A stretch of 64,000 nucleotides of DNA from AWTP1-13 sp963770295. GTDB lineage: Bacteria > Pseudomonadota > Alphaproteobacteria > Rhizobiales > Hyphomicrobiaceae. The stretch spans positions 248,001 to 312,000 of the forward strand of contig CAVYPA010000015.1 of the NCBI GenBank assembly GCA_963770295.1, written 5' to 3'. The translations under genes and the position numbers were made by a program. The notes below the pieces were generated by a model. It was not told the DNA's origin. It ran no database searches and was given only the letters and a program-made list of their open reading frames with translations. Below, one piece after another: positions 1-8,754 of the stretch (the stretch's first letter is position 1; every line of letters begins with the position of its first letter).

Positions 1-440
1 CAAGGTGTATCTCGCCGCGTTCCAGCATGGCCAGAATTTCAAAGACCACTTCCCTCCGAGACCTTCACCTGCACGTTGGGATAGCGTTCCGCGATAGCGG
101 TGCAGGAATTTCGAAAACACGCCTTCAATGTGTAGGGGCGTGGCAGCAACTTTCAACACGCCCACGTCACCGCGACGGAGGTCCTGCGCCCATTCGCCGA
201 CGCCGGTAACGTAATTCAACAGACCTCGCCAATCGCTGAGCAGCCTGCTCGCCTTCCCCAGCATGCGGTGGCCCTTCACCTGAGGCGCCACTGGATGATC
301 GCAGCGGCGGCATCACCGTTTCTGTCTGGTCCCCCTTGTCACAGCGTCCACGCGCTCAAGCGTCGCAAGAAAGCTACGATGCAGCCAAACTTTCTCCACA
401 CCGTTGCGGGAGAACCGCTCGGGTAGAGGTGCGTGATCGC
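1..440 (-). pseudogene. LysR-type regulator remnant, cut by window edge
   Basis: Read on the minus strand this stretch gives broken pieces of a LysR regulator. Near 420 a phrase resembles the end of the helix-turn-helix domain (ERFSRNGV). A linker-like stretch follows (GHRMLGKASRLLSDW), then the start of the effector domain (RRGDVGVLKVAATP). Near the window edge come ERYPNVQVKVSEG and LERGEIHL. These pieces lie in different frames, so at least two frameshifts are present and no single product could be made. The gene would have continued beyond position 1. The family call is from motif order; the target genes cannot be inferred. Confidence 0.6.
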
Positions 441-463
441 TATGTAAGAGTAACAAGAGTAAC

Positions 464-1387
464 ATGCGCCCATACCCCGTTACGGGCTTCCTGCTCGCAA
501 TAGTTCAGTATAACGGAATACATTTCGCGAGCTTTATTACTTTTTGCCTCGCCCTATCATTTTTCAGCTTCGCCGCAAACGCGCAGTGCCACAGGAACGG
601 TGCTTACGACGCTTCTGAAATCGCGAATAGCGCCTTCTTTAGCACACGCGAGCAGACCAAATTCGCTCCCGGCGAGCGCCATTATCCGTTAGCCTCGCAT
701 GCAACGGCCCGTTATTGCTTTTCGCGCGGCTGCGCCGGTCAGCTCACCGTGAAATGGACTGATGAAGAGCAGATCCGATTGCATTACTTGCGCGCTTCGA
801 TGGTTCAGAATGAGGACCCGTCATCGGAATTGCGCTTTATCAAAGTCGCCACGTTGCAAATGGAGACTTGGCTTTACGCGCGTTTGCAAAGTCTCGATTC
901 CTCGACTGTGATCGGAATTATGAAGAGGATTGCCAGTCATTATGGTGGATCGCGTTCCGAAGATGCGACTTGGATTACCGGTGCGATGGGTTCCCACGAC
1001 CGTTTTGATAAAGAATGTGCCACTTATGCGATGGAGGCTACGCAGCATTTACTTGTGTTGGCAAATTTGGGCTTGATTCGACACTGGAACGTGATGGCAC
1101 CAGTTTATCGGTATGGAATTCCAGGTCACTGGACCGCAGGTCTGGAAAATCGCGACACTTGCGAGAATTACCGGTTCGATCTCAATACGGGGGCATCGGC
1201 CCGATACAGTTTTCACGTCAAGGGGCAAGATCCGGCAATCTTGGCGCTGGAGAACAGCCAGAGTTACGCCTACCTGTTTCCGGGGATCGACGGCAACGGT
1301 ATGGGCCGGCCAGCCGGACATCATCGTCGAGACGTTCCGGCCGGTTCGTCTGCACTGAAGGGACCTCTGCCCCCAGTCGCGCGGTAG
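464..1387 (+). CDS. Secreted protein, possible papain-like cysteine peptidase fold, chimeric C-terminus
   Basis: The 307-residue product has a hydrophobic segment at residues 21-40 ending ANA-Q, a plausible signal peptidase I site, so it is probably periplasmic. Cys185 in the context DKECATYAME, His222 in GIPGHWTAG and Asp239 occur in the order of a transglutaminase/papain-type triad. The family was not recognised with certainty, so this is inference. From about residue 278 the sequence turns into low-quality Arg/Gly/Pro residues. Another frame of the same DNA encodes a CaiB-like phrase, so the natural C-terminus was probably lost at a recombination junction near 1300. It has no operon partner. 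Confidence 0.55.
   Translation: MRPYPVTGFLLAIVQYNGIHFASFITFCLALSFFSFAANAQCHRNGAYDASEIANSAFFSTREQTKFAPGERHYPLASHATARYCFSRGCAGQLTVKWTDEEQIRLHYLRASMVQNEDPSSELRFIKVATLQMETWLYARLQSLDSSTVIGIMKRIASHYGGSRSEDATWITGAMGSHDRFDKECATYAMEATQHLLVLANLGLIRHWNVMAPVYRYGIPGHWTAGLENRDTCENYRFDLNTGASARYSFHVKGQDPAILALENSQSYAYLFPGIDGNGMGRPAGHHRRDVPAGSSALKGPLPPVAR
1305..1358 (+). pseudogene. CaiB/BaiF CoA-transferase remnant
   Basis: In the frame starting at 1305 the DNA reads AGQPDIIVETFRPV, close to the strongly conserved ADVVVENFRPG motif of family III CoA-transferases. The frame stops soon after. Only this short piece is recognisable. It overlaps, in a different frame, the odd tail of the preceding secreted-protein gene, which marks a deletion or fusion point. 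Motif-based call only. Confidence 0.4.
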
Positions 1388-1466
1388 GCTCAACCCCGAC
1401 GTGATGGGTAGGCCCGCTCACCATGGCACGATGGACGGATGGCACGGGCTCAACTTCGAATGCAAA

Positions 1467-1670
1467 TTATTGCAGCTGCTCACGACAAAAATGGGCACTC
1501 TTTGCACATGGGTAGTCGATCCATGGCGGCTTCACTTCAAAACCGGGCAATGACTCAACGGCGCTTCTGATCCAGCAGCCATCGCCACGATACTGCGTGA
1601 CGTTACGTTCACGAGCGTGATCGCCAAAATACTCACCCGACCTGGCCGCCCCCCTTGTCGCGAGCGACAT
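1467..1670 (-). CDS. Small hypothetical protein (67 aa)
   Basis: A minus-strand frame from 1670 to 1467 encodes 67 residues with a protein-like composition (aromatic and charged residues, three cysteines: GCW, YPCA, HFC). It fills the gap before the MmgE/PrpD gene and is divergent from it. No family, signal peptide or clear ribosome binding site is recognised. It could be chance or a remnant. Confidence 0.25.
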   Translation of the reverse strand: MSLATRGAARSGEYFGDHARERNVTQYRGDGCWIRSAVESLPGFEVKPPWIDYPCAKSAHFCREQLQ

Positions 1671-1768
1671 GCTGTGTCGCGCCAGAAATTTCGGTATGGT
1701 CTTGGAGCTGAACGATCGGCGCCTCATGTCAACCCGCAAGTGGATCGAAAACTGTGGACGGAAATAAA

Positions 1769-3250
1769 ATGAAGATTTGCCGTCGGCGGCTTCTCCATCT
1801 CGGCGCCGGAGCAGCGGCAGTTCCCTTCGCTTCTCAACTGACGCGTGCAGAACATCGCCCCGCCCAGCCGCTGCCGGGGTCAAACAATCGACCGCTTGCC
1901 GAACGGCTCGCTGACTACGCTTCCGGGCTTCGCTACGAAGACCTCGACGCAACGACCATCGAGCGAGTGAAGGCGCTCGTGATCGATACGATCGGCTGTG
2001 GCATGAGTGCGTGGGACGAGAAGCCAGTCCGCATCTGCCGCGAGATCGCGCTTTCCGTCGAGGGTCCTGCGACGATCATAGGCACCCATCGGAAAACAAC
2101 ACCTGAGATGGCTGCCTTTGCCAACGGTGCCGCGTCGCGCTACCTCGATTTTAATGACACGTATGTCGGCCGTTTTGCCATTCATCCGAGCGACAATATC
2201 GCAGCGTGCCTTGCCGTTGCAGAAGCCGAGCATGCGACTATCGAAGAACTCATTACGGCGATTGTCATCGCCTATGAAATAAATTGCCGGCTGGTCGATG
2301 CGCTCGATATTTCGAAGCGCGGCTGGGATCCTCCCGTGCTCGGCCTTCCTGCCGTGGCACTCGCTGCAGGCAGGCTGATGAAGCTTGGTCTTGACCAGTT
2401 GACGCATGCCGTCAGCCTAGCCATCAACGACCATATTCCGCTGGCCCAAACGCGCGTGGGAGTTCTTTCGGAATGGAAAGGGATCGCAGCCGCCGAAGCC
2501 GCGCGCAACGCGGTGTTTGCTGCGCGGCTGGCGCGCGCCGGTCTGACCGGTCCCGCGCCGATATTCGAAGGAAGTTCTGGCTTCTTTCAGCAGGTGACCG
2601 GTCCGGCGAACGTCGACGTCGAAGTTTTCGGCCGACGTGGAGTGCCGTTTCGCCTGCTCAAATGCAGTCTGAAACCGTATCCAGCAGTTATCTACACGCA
2701 AACAGCAATTGTCGCCGCCATCGAGATCGCCAAGGAAGTTGGCTCGCTTGACCGCATTGCGGCGATCGAGATCGCGACAACAAACAGGGGCTATCTGCGC
2801 ACCGGAAGCGAGCCTGAAAAGTGGTCGCCAAAGACCAGAGAGACTGCTGACCATAGCCTCCCCTATGTCACGGCGCGCGCGATGTTTGATGGCGACATTA
2901 CCAACGAGAGCTTTAGGCCTCACAAATTTAGCGATCCCTCCGTCCTCTCATTTATGCAAAAGATTAAGGTGACCGAAGACCCGGTCCTCACGGCGCGAGG
3001 TGGAGGAGCCGTGCCAACGCGCGTCACGGCAATCCTCTTTGACGGTCAACGCATTTCCCACGAGGTGGACCATGCACCGGGGTTCGCGGAGCGGCCGATG
3101 AGTAGAACCGACGTCGAAAGGAAATTCGGAAACAACCTAAGCAGGCGTTGGCCTGAAGAGCAGACAGCCGTCGTTCTTCAGGCTCTGTGGTTGCTGGAAC
3201 GTGCGGACAATGTCTCCACTTTGCTTGCTAAGCTTGCGCTGAATGCATAA
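1769..3250 (+). CDS. MmgE/PrpD family protein with Tat signal
   Basis: The family includes 2-methylcitrate dehydratase, cis-aconitate decarboxylase and iminodisuccinate epimerase. The long match includes the N-terminal ERLADYASGLRYEDL start, the DTIGCGM segment, GAASRYLDFNDTY around the active site, and the C-terminal beta domain. ATG 1769 is preferred over GTG 1754 because GGACGG lies 7-8 bases upstream. The N-terminus has a twin-arginine pattern (RRRLLHLGAGAA) and an alanine-rich core ending near QLTRA, so export is likely. This is unusual for a family usually seen in the cytoplasm. The substrate cannot be deduced. A gene for a solute-binding protein follows 33 bases later in the same direction, so the two may be co-transcribed. 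Confidence 0.85.
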   Translation: MKICRRRLLHLGAGAAAVPFASQLTRAEHRPAQPLPGSNNRPLAERLADYASGLRYEDLDATTIERVKALVIDTIGCGMSAWDEKPVRICREIALSVEGPATIIGTHRKTTPEMAAFANGAASRYLDFNDTYVGRFAIHPSDNIAACLAVAEAEHATIEELITAIVIAYEINCRLVDALDISKRGWDPPVLGLPAVALAAGRLMKLGLDQLTHAVSLAINDHIPLAQTRVGVLSEWKGIAAAEAARNAVFAARLARAGLTGPAPIFEGSSGFFQQVTGPANVDVEVFGRRGVPFRLLKCSLKPYPAVIYTQTAIVAAIEIAKEVGSLDRIAAIEIATTNRGYLRTGSEPEKWSPKTRETADHSLPYVTARAMFDGDITNESFRPHKFSDPSVLSFMQKIKVTEDPVLTARGGGAVPTRVTAILFDGQRISHEVDHAPGFAERPMSRTDVERKFGNNLSRRWPEEQTAVVLQALWLLERADNVSTLLAKLALNA

Positions 3251-3283
3251 ACCCTAGGTGCCGCTCCAAACACGAGACCGATC

Positions 3284-4033
3284 ATGAAATCACGGTCGAT
3301 TGTCGTCGCCACTGCCGTTCTACTTCTCTCAAGCATCGCCCAAGCTGCCGAGGTGAGGCTTTTAGCTTCGGGCGCTCTCAAAGACGCGTATCTGGAGCTG
3401 CTCCCGGACTTCGAAAAGGTGAGCGGCCACAGGGTTACGGCGGCTTGGTCGAGCACGACCGACATCCAAAAACGAGTTATGGCGGGTGAGGTTGCAGACC
3501 TCGTCATTTTGGGCAGCGCCGGCACCGAAGAGCTGCTGAAGCAAGCTAAGCTCGTCGGCAACACCCTAGCGCTCTTTGCCAAATCGGGCATCTACGTTGC
3601 AGTACGCTCCGGCGCTGCCATACCCGACATGAGTTCGGTGGATGCGCTGAAGAACTCAGTTCTCGCCGCCAGGTCCTTAGCCTACTCCGAGGGTGCAAGC
3701 GGTACCTACCTGGTCGTGATGTTCCAGAGATTAGGCATCTACGATCAGGTGAAGCTGAAGGCTTCCATTGCGAAGGCGAATGAACCGGTGGGTGATAAGC
3801 TCGTGCGCGGTGAGGCAGACATCGGCTTCCATCAACTTAGCGAACTAATTCCTGTAAAGGGCATCCAAATTGTTGGCCCTCTTCCGTCGGAGCTGCAGCA
3901 CATCACGGTATTTTCCGGCGCGATTCATAGCGAGGCTAAGGAGCCAAACGCCGGCAAGGCGCTCATCGAATTTCTGACCACGCCCGCTGTTGGGCAAAGC
4001 TTCAGGAAGCACGGCCTGGACCCCGCGCAATAA
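3284..4033 (+). CDS. Molybdate-type (ModA-like) extracellular solute-binding protein
   Basis: The 249-residue product has a clear signal peptide ending near SIAQAAE. It then shows the ModA-like start VRLLASGALKDAYLELLPDF, a SSTTDIQKRVMAGEVADLVIL segment and the C-terminal ALIEFLTTPAVGQSF typical of these type II binding proteins. It should bind a small anion or organic acid in the periplasm. No permease or ATPase gene is adjacent, so it is an orphan binding protein. Its closeness to the exported MmgE/PrpD protein suggests a shared substrate, which is inference. Confidence 0.8.
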   Translation: MKSRSIVVATAVLLLSSIAQAAEVRLLASGALKDAYLELLPDFEKVSGHRVTAAWSSTTDIQKRVMAGEVADLVILGSAGTEELLKQAKLVGNTLALFAKSGIYVAVRSGAAIPDMSSVDALKNSVLAARSLAYSEGASGTYLVVMFQRLGIYDQVKLKASIAKANEPVGDKLVRGEADIGFHQLSELIPVKGIQIVGPLPSELQHITVFSGAIHSEAKEPNAGKALIEFLTTPAVGQSFRKHGLDPAQ

Positions 4034-4249
4034 TCGCAGCACGGCGACGGGGTAGCCGACCCTGCCGCTAGCTGCTTTTCCCAGTCGCGAGCTTGGCGAG
4101 CAACTGGCAATTAACCGGCTTCCCCTTCCGCCTCTAGTCACGAACGGCAGATCCGTGCGTCGGGAGAGAGCGGGTATGGGCGGGCATAGCCAAAGTCTTG
4201 CAACGCAGTGACGCTGTCTAACCTTGGTCCACAGCTCCACAGGGCCGGC

Positions 4250-5209
4250 CTAGCGAAGCAGCGCGCGCCACCGGCGCGCAACGAACCGGAGGACCCTGAA
4301 GAGTGAGGAGATGAGATAGACAGCAACGAACATGCGAAAGAGCAAGGTGTAGTACACGAATGCGGTGGCGCGCTGATCGATGGTGACAGGGGAAATCGAA
4401 CGGTGGGTGTGCTCCATGACATCGAACAGCGCGCCGCGCAGTATCAGGTCGAGCTGGTAGAGCATGATGCTTGTCGCGTGCACGTCGGGCTGGTTGAACA
4501 CCGAAGTCGCAACGCGGGACCAGCCCAGGATGCTCAGGTAAAAGCAAAGTGCGGCTAGTACGAACAGCGCACCAAGCTGAGCGAGAAACCGCAGCACAAG
4601 CCGTCGGTAGAGCCGCACCTTGACCTCGGGCGCCACATATCGGAAGAGCACGCGCGCGACGATCGACGCCGGAGCGCTCCCCAATGGCAAGATGCGCGCT
4701 ACGAGCGCGGTCAGGGGCTTAAGAAGGTCCCGGTGACGTTCATCAATGTGTTCAACCGCCGCCGCAATGTTCGGCTGTGGAAACGCCAGCACCCCGCCAG
4801 CATTGATGTCGTCCCAATAGGACTTCTCGATCGCAGCGACGGCCTCAGCCCTGATGTGCTTTACTTTGTTATTGAGCATCTCCCTGGTGCGACCCAGTAG
4901 GGATTCATCCGGCTCCTTCTGTCCGGTGTTGGTTGGCACGTCGGTAAGCTCGGAATCGATCTTGCCCTCCAGTTTGAAAAAGAGCCGATCAATGTCCCAG
5001 AGGAAAACCGTCCACCCGCAGATGCCAATCATGAGGATGGTCAAGAGCGAGAAGATGATGGTAAGCAAATAATCATACGCGCTCGCAAGCAACGGCGACG
5101 TAAACGTCCGCCCCGCGAGCTCGATGATGACGGCTGCCAGAATGAGCCCCGGGACCACGTACTGCGTTAGATGACGAATGGCGCGCAGCCAGTCCAACTG
5201 GAAATGCAT
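4250..5209 (-). CDS. Hypothetical multi-pass membrane protein
   Basis: The 319-residue product has two hydrophobic helices near residues 17-32 and 43-70. A soluble charged loop of roughly 130 residues follows, with a mix of Lys/Arg and Glu/Asp, and then two more helices (LGALFVLAALCFYLSILGW and a stretch near residue 285). The tail is strongly basic. No family is recognised. It stands alone on the minus strand, convergent with the ModA-like gene. About 215 bases between the two hold nothing recognisable. Confidence 0.6.
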   Translation of the reverse strand: MHFQLDWLRAIRHLTQYVVPGLILAAVIIELAGRTFTSPLLASAYDYLLTIIFSLLTILMIGICGWTVFLWDIDRLFFKLEGKIDSELTDVPTNTGQKEPDESLLGRTREMLNNKVKHIRAEAVAAIEKSYWDDINAGGVLAFPQPNIAAAVEHIDERHRDLLKPLTALVARILPLGSAPASIVARVLFRYVAPEVKVRLYRRLVLRFLAQLGALFVLAALCFYLSILGWSRVATSVFNQPDVHATSIMLYQLDLILRGALFDVMEHTHRSISPVTIDQRATAFVYYTLLFRMFVAVYLISSLFRVLRFVARRWRALLR

Positions 5210-5243
5210 AGCGGCGAATATCCCTCTGAGCCACCGCTGGAGT

Positions 5244-5390
5244 TTATCTTCGGAGCACCCCTTGCCTCATCAGCTCTGCTCTTTCGACCAGCCGGTGGGC
5301 GAGAGAGCTCCGTCCCGGGTTGAGCCACCAGCTATGACCATCGAGGCGTAGAACCGCGCCATCGGCGCCGTGAACCGTCAGGGCCTCCAT
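5244..5390 (-). CDS. Small hypothetical ORF (48 aa)
   Basis: A minus-strand frame starting at ATG 5390 encodes 48 residues beginning MEALTVHGADGAVLRLDGHS and ending at TAA 5244. Its composition looks protein-like, but no Shine-Dalgarno sequence is visible and no family is recognised. It ends 34 bases before the membrane protein gene and points the same way. Confidence 0.25.
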   Translation of the reverse strand: MEALTVHGADGAVLRLDGHSWWLNPGRSSLAHRLVERAELMRQGVLRR

Positions 5391-5648
5391 AGATAAAGAT
5401 GATGCGGTTGATCACGCCCTCTGCTGCACCGCTCGTCGGTGCCGGGAATTCCCGACCAGGTCGCTCCTTTCGCAAAATGCCGACTTACGATCCGATTCTG
5501 GTCCCATCCCACTTTGCGGGTGCCTTTTCTCCATGAGTGTCATCAGCGAAATTTGCGACGTCTGCCAGAGTATTTGGCCCCTGCCGGGCTTCCAACCTTG
5601 ATCGCCGAGTTTTGGGAAACCTCGTGCATGGATTTTGCGACGCTTCCC

Positions 5649-6281
5649 CTACTCTTTGTCGTGCTGTCGGTCGGGCACCGCATCGGCGAAGGCCGGGAGC
5701 GCCATTGCAGCGCCCTCAGCCCTCAATAGTCTCGGGAAACGGCCGACGTCCACCTTAAATCGGCGCGCATTGCTGAGCTGAGGCACGAGGCAAACATCCG
5801 CGAGGCTGGGAGCCACGCCGAAACAAAACGGGCCCGGCTGATCCGCGAGCATAACCTCGCAAGCCTCGAGGCCCTCCCTATTAACCCACGCCGCCCACTC
5901 GGCAATGGCGTCCTCCTCGACGCCTAGGCCGCGCAGGCGACTAAGCACCTTCAGGTTCTGGACTGGATGAATGTCACACGATATGGCGAGTGCGAAAGCG
6001 CGCACGCGCGCGCGCGCCAAAGGATCGGAAGGCAGGAGCGGTGGTCGTGGACGCGTCTCGTCCAGCCATTCGATGATCGCCAAGGACTGAGTCAGCACAC
6101 CATCGGAATCGAGCTCGAGCGTAGGTACGAGGCCTTGTGGATTGAGGGCGACATATTGCGCTGCGCGCTGTTCGCCTTTGCGCAGGTGATGGGAGCGATG
6201 CTCGACCCGCACGCCCTTGAGATTGAGGGCGATCCTAACGCGGAATGCAGCGCTGCTTCTGAAGTATCCGTGCAGCTTCAT
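5649..6281 (-). CDS. maiA: Maleylacetoacetate isomerase (zeta-class GST)
   Basis: This enzyme isomerises maleylacetoacetate to fumarylacetoacetate in tyrosine/homogentisate breakdown, using glutathione, in the cytosol. The start MKLHGYFRSSAAFRVRIAL matches the zeta-class signature SSCSxRVRIAL; the cysteine position is Ala here. NPQGLVPTLELD, the TQSLAIIEWLDET glutathione-binding turn and DIHPVQNLKVL in the helical domain are also typical. I chose ATG 6281 rather than an in-frame ATG at 6302 because MKLHGYF is the family start. No other homogentisate pathway genes are nearby. Confidence 0.85.
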   Translation of the reverse strand: MKLHGYFRSSAAFRVRIALNLKGVRVEHRSHHLRKGEQRAAQYVALNPQGLVPTLELDSDGVLTQSLAIIEWLDETRPRPPLLPSDPLARARVRAFALAISCDIHPVQNLKVLSRLRGLGVEEDAIAEWAAWVNREGLEACEVMLADQPGPFCFGVAPSLADVCLVPQLSNARRFKVDVGRFPRLLRAEGAAMALPAFADAVPDRQHDKE

Positions 6282-6629
6282 GGCATGCGGCTTCCACCTC
6301 AAGAAAACGGCGTAGACAGTACGCCCTGAAAGTACGCTGTCAATTTTACCCGTGCCCGACGCCGTGGTGGAGTAGCGATTTCAGCGGCTATGGCGCAAGC
6401 AAACATTTAGGAAACCGCTGGTCGGCCCGCTGCTTGAACTCAGGGGCGGTGGATCGAAAGCTTTGGCGACCGCTGCACCAAGAGGTTGAAAGCCGCCGGC
6501 CGCACGCGGCCCAGCGCACACACTTCGCAGGTCGATTTGCCCTCCTTTACGGATTGTTGGGGGCAGCCAATTGGAACGGGCTCAGGCCGCAGCTTCCGTA
6601 CCGAGCGGATCAGTCGGACGAGATCAGGT
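6282..6629. other. Gap without a recognisable gene
   Basis: About 350 bases between maiA and the response regulator contain short open frames only. No motif, repeat or structured site was recognised. Confidence 0.4.
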
Positions 6630-7004
6630 TCAGGCCGCGAGCTTGCAGACGGCCTCGACGCGACCGCACAGCAGATCCGATGTCACCGGCTTCTGCAGAA
6701 TCTCCTGGCCCGGTTCCGTTCGCACCAGGGGACGCGGATAGGCGCTGACCACCACAAACGGGATGTGCCTGCGCTTGAGCGCCTTTTGCAGCGGTTCGCT
6801 ATTTCCATCAGCCAATACGTAGTCCAGCACGGCCACGTCGATCTGTCTGTCACGAATGCAATCCACCGCGCCCCGCACGGTTGCGCAGGTGGCGACGACT
6901 TCGGCGCCGGCCTGGGTTAGTAGGGCTGCGTGATCCATCGCTATCACCGGTTCGTCCTCGGCGATCAGGACCCGTTTGCCGGCTAGCGTGTTCGTCGGTT
7001 GCAT
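6630..7004 (-). CDS. Single-domain response regulator (CheY-like)
   Basis: The 124-residue receiver domain has no output domain. The acidic pair Glu16/Asp17, phospho-acceptor Asp61 (AVLDYVLADG), Ser87 and Lys105-Pro106 (ILQKP) are all in place, so it should accept a phosphoryl group. Stand-alone receivers of this type often work with HWE kinases as phosphate carriers or competitors. It lies downstream of a nepR-like gene and the tail of an HWE kinase on the same strand, which suggests a former stress-signalling cluster. It has no DNA-binding region, so it must act through protein contacts. Confidence 0.85.
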   Translation of the reverse strand: MQPTNTLAGKRVLIAEDEPVIAMDHAALLTQAGAEVVATCATVRGAVDCIRDRQIDVAVLDYVLADGNSEPLQKALKRRHIPFVVVSAYPRPLVRTEPGQEILQKPVTSDLLCGRVEAVCKLAA

Positions 7005-7415
7005 GGGCTATCTCGGACCATCTTGGCTCTGGCAATCACGAATAATACGCTCGGGGCACTAAAAGTTCCGTAGACGGCTTGAGCTGCGCTGCACCCTCGG
7101 ACCCGACCCGATCGCGACAAAAAAGGGCAGGCACCCATACGCGTTACAGACGCAGGACTCTTCACGGGTGCCCGAAAGCGAGGGGCCTATCCGTGCCAAT
7201 CAGGGGGGATGGGGGAACGGCACGGCGCATGTAAAACCCGCCATCCCGCCGGGCGTTCCGACGCGACCCAACCCTTCTGTGGATAACTTTGACACCTTGC
7301 GGTACGGCGGGAGCCGCGGCATCCCGCGTTCAATCCAGCCATGGTCTTCCTTCGCTCTTGGAACGAAGCGCGATTGTTCCCTCATCAACAATGTTCGTTG
7401 GCCGTGTCTGAACGC
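7005..7415. other. Gap between response regulator and nepR-like gene
   Basis: No gene is recognised here. A split inverted repeat, GGCACCC at 7130-7136 and GGGTGCC at 7166-7172, and a GGAAC...GTTCC pair at 7360-7380 are present. Neither is good enough to call a terminator or an EcfG promoter. Confidence 0.35.
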
Positions 7416-7589
7416 TTAGTGCGGGCGCTTGAGCGGGTCCGGCCGATGCGCCACCGGCTTTTCGTTTTGCGCAAGTCTTTCGAGCAAGACCCGAAGCCGC
7501 TCGGGTAGAGGGGATATGGCCAAGTCGCGCCATTCCTCGCGCAGCCTTTTCCCGATCAGATCCAGCGGTTTGTCTACTCTTGTTGGCAT
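7416..7589 (-). CDS. nepR: NepR-like anti-sigma factor (57 aa)
   Basis: NepR holds the ECF sigma factor EcfG inactive until the response regulator PhyR titrates it away, giving the alphaproteobacterial general stress response. This 57-residue product has the short NepR core: DLIGKRLREEWRDLAISPLPERL followed by VLLERLAQ, comparable to the IG.QLR...V..P.P.R...LL..L pattern of the family. The start ATG 7589 is chosen because the core begins ten residues later. Neither phyR nor ecfG is in the window. The gene sits just downstream of an HWE kinase remnant, a common neighbour. The call is by motif and length. Confidence 0.6.
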   Translation of the reverse strand: MPTRVDKPLDLIGKRLREEWRDLAISPLPERLRVLLERLAQNEKPVAHRPDPLKRPH

Positions 7590-7705
7590 CGCACGACCCG
7601 ATCTTCGGGCGCCGAGGTGCTGAGCTTGCACCTCGACATTTTGGGGTGGAAATGCGCCTGCCACGGCGATATCGCTGCGTCGCATGAGGCGCGGCTTATT
7701 CACCC

Positions 7706-7957
7706 TCAACGTGGGCCGAGCGACCATGTTCCCCGGTTGCGGACCGCATACCGGACGGTCACCATCGCGTCCGGTGCTTCCAAGGCAGCCAGCAGCACAT
7801 TGAGCTCGCAAATAAATCCGTCCGCCTCAAACGTGAGGCGTGGTGCTTCCGCGAGATCTCCTTGAATAAGCTGCTCCAGCAGCGTGCTATCAAACCCCTT
7901 CTGCTCCGGTGGGCCCACCGGGAGACCGCCTGTCTCTATCGAATTGAAAAAATACAA
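7706..7957 (-). pseudogene. HWE histidine kinase, C-terminal remnant
   Basis: The minus strand encodes IETGGLPVGPPEQKGFDSTLLEQLI and then RLTFEADGFICEL. This is the end of an HWE-family ATPase domain, comparable to WQEIGGPQV...GYGS in the complete kinases of this window. The dimerisation/H-box region and all sensor domains are missing, and the frame runs on into unrelated sequence after about 7800. It lies upstream of the nepR-like gene on the same strand, so it is probably what remains of that cluster's sensor kinase. Confidence 0.6.
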
Positions 7958-8097
7958 GAGATCAGAAGCAGTTTGCGAAGTTATCGCAGCAATTGCGTAC
8001 TGCCCATTTCTCGATCAGTGTCCACCAGCCGACTGGGAACCGCGTTGACGGGCCCGCGTTGCGCACCCGCCATGACCGCCAGCCGGAGAGACCACCC

Positions 8098-8754
8098 ATG
8101 CGGCCACCCAGCGCCGTCCTGCAGATCGTCGGCGAAATGGTGTCGATCATCGTATTGGCCCTGACGGCCAGGTTCATCGGATTTGCGCAGAACACTCTCG
8201 AATCCGGTGTGCCGCTGAGCATGGATCGCGCCCTGGGCCACGTCACCGACATCCTGTCGGTGTTCACCCGGTTCGGAAATACGGGACTGCTGCTGTTGGT
8301 GCTGTTCGGCGCATCGCTGATCCGCATCGCTATCGCCTATGCCAACCGCTCCGTCCTGCTCGGCCTCAGGGAGGGCGCAGGCATCGCCCACGACGACCTC
8401 TCCTGGGCGCAGCGCGCCGTGCGTCTTCCCTTTGCCGTGGTCTATCGTAGCCTCGGCGGGATCGCCACATTTGTCGGCGCCATTGCGCTGGCGGTCTGTT
8501 TTCGACTTTTCAATCCGGCGAGCCCCGTCGGCTTTGCCGAGCTCGGCGCCTATGTGCAGTCGATCGCCGGCGGAATGACCTACGGCAGCATCGGCGCTCT
8601 GCTCCTTCTGTTTGTGCTCTATGGCGTGGCGCTTGCCATCATCGGCTATATCGCCAGCCCCGCCGTACTCAGCCTGGAGGAAATGGCAAGCGGATGCCGT
8701 CCCGAGCCTCGAACGCCCCCGCAACCGCGGCGATTGGAGTCGGCGTCGAGCTAG
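8098..8754 (+). CDS. Hypothetical membrane protein
   Basis: ATG 8098 has GGAGAG about 8 bases upstream and gives a product of about 218 residues. Four hydrophobic segments can be seen: IVGEMVSIIVLALTARFIGF, GLLLLVLFGASLIRIAIAY, a stretch around FVGAIALAVCFRLF, and GALLLLFVLYGVALAIIGYI. The C-terminus is a short basic tail. No family is recognised. It is transcribed away from the stress-response remnants and stands alone. Confidence 0.6.
   Translation: MRPPSAVLQIVGEMVSIIVLALTARFIGFAQNTLESGVPLSMDRALGHVTDILSVFTRFGNTGLLLLVLFGASLIRIAIAYANRSVLLGLREGAGIAHDDLSWAQRAVRLPFAVVYRSLGGIATFVGAIALAVCFRLFNPASPVGFAELGAYVQSIAGGMTYGSIGALLLLFVLYGVALAIIGYIASPAVLSLEEMASGCRPEPRTPPQPRRLESASS

Noticed and set aside
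7120..7175. Split inverted repeat GGCACCC / GGGTGCC as a terminator
   Set aside because: The arms are about 30 bases apart with no T-run, and the stem is short; chance is likely in GC-rich DNA.
7355..7385. GGAAC...CGTT as an EcfG stress promoter
   Set aside because: The spacing is about 10 bases; EcfG sites need about 16-17.
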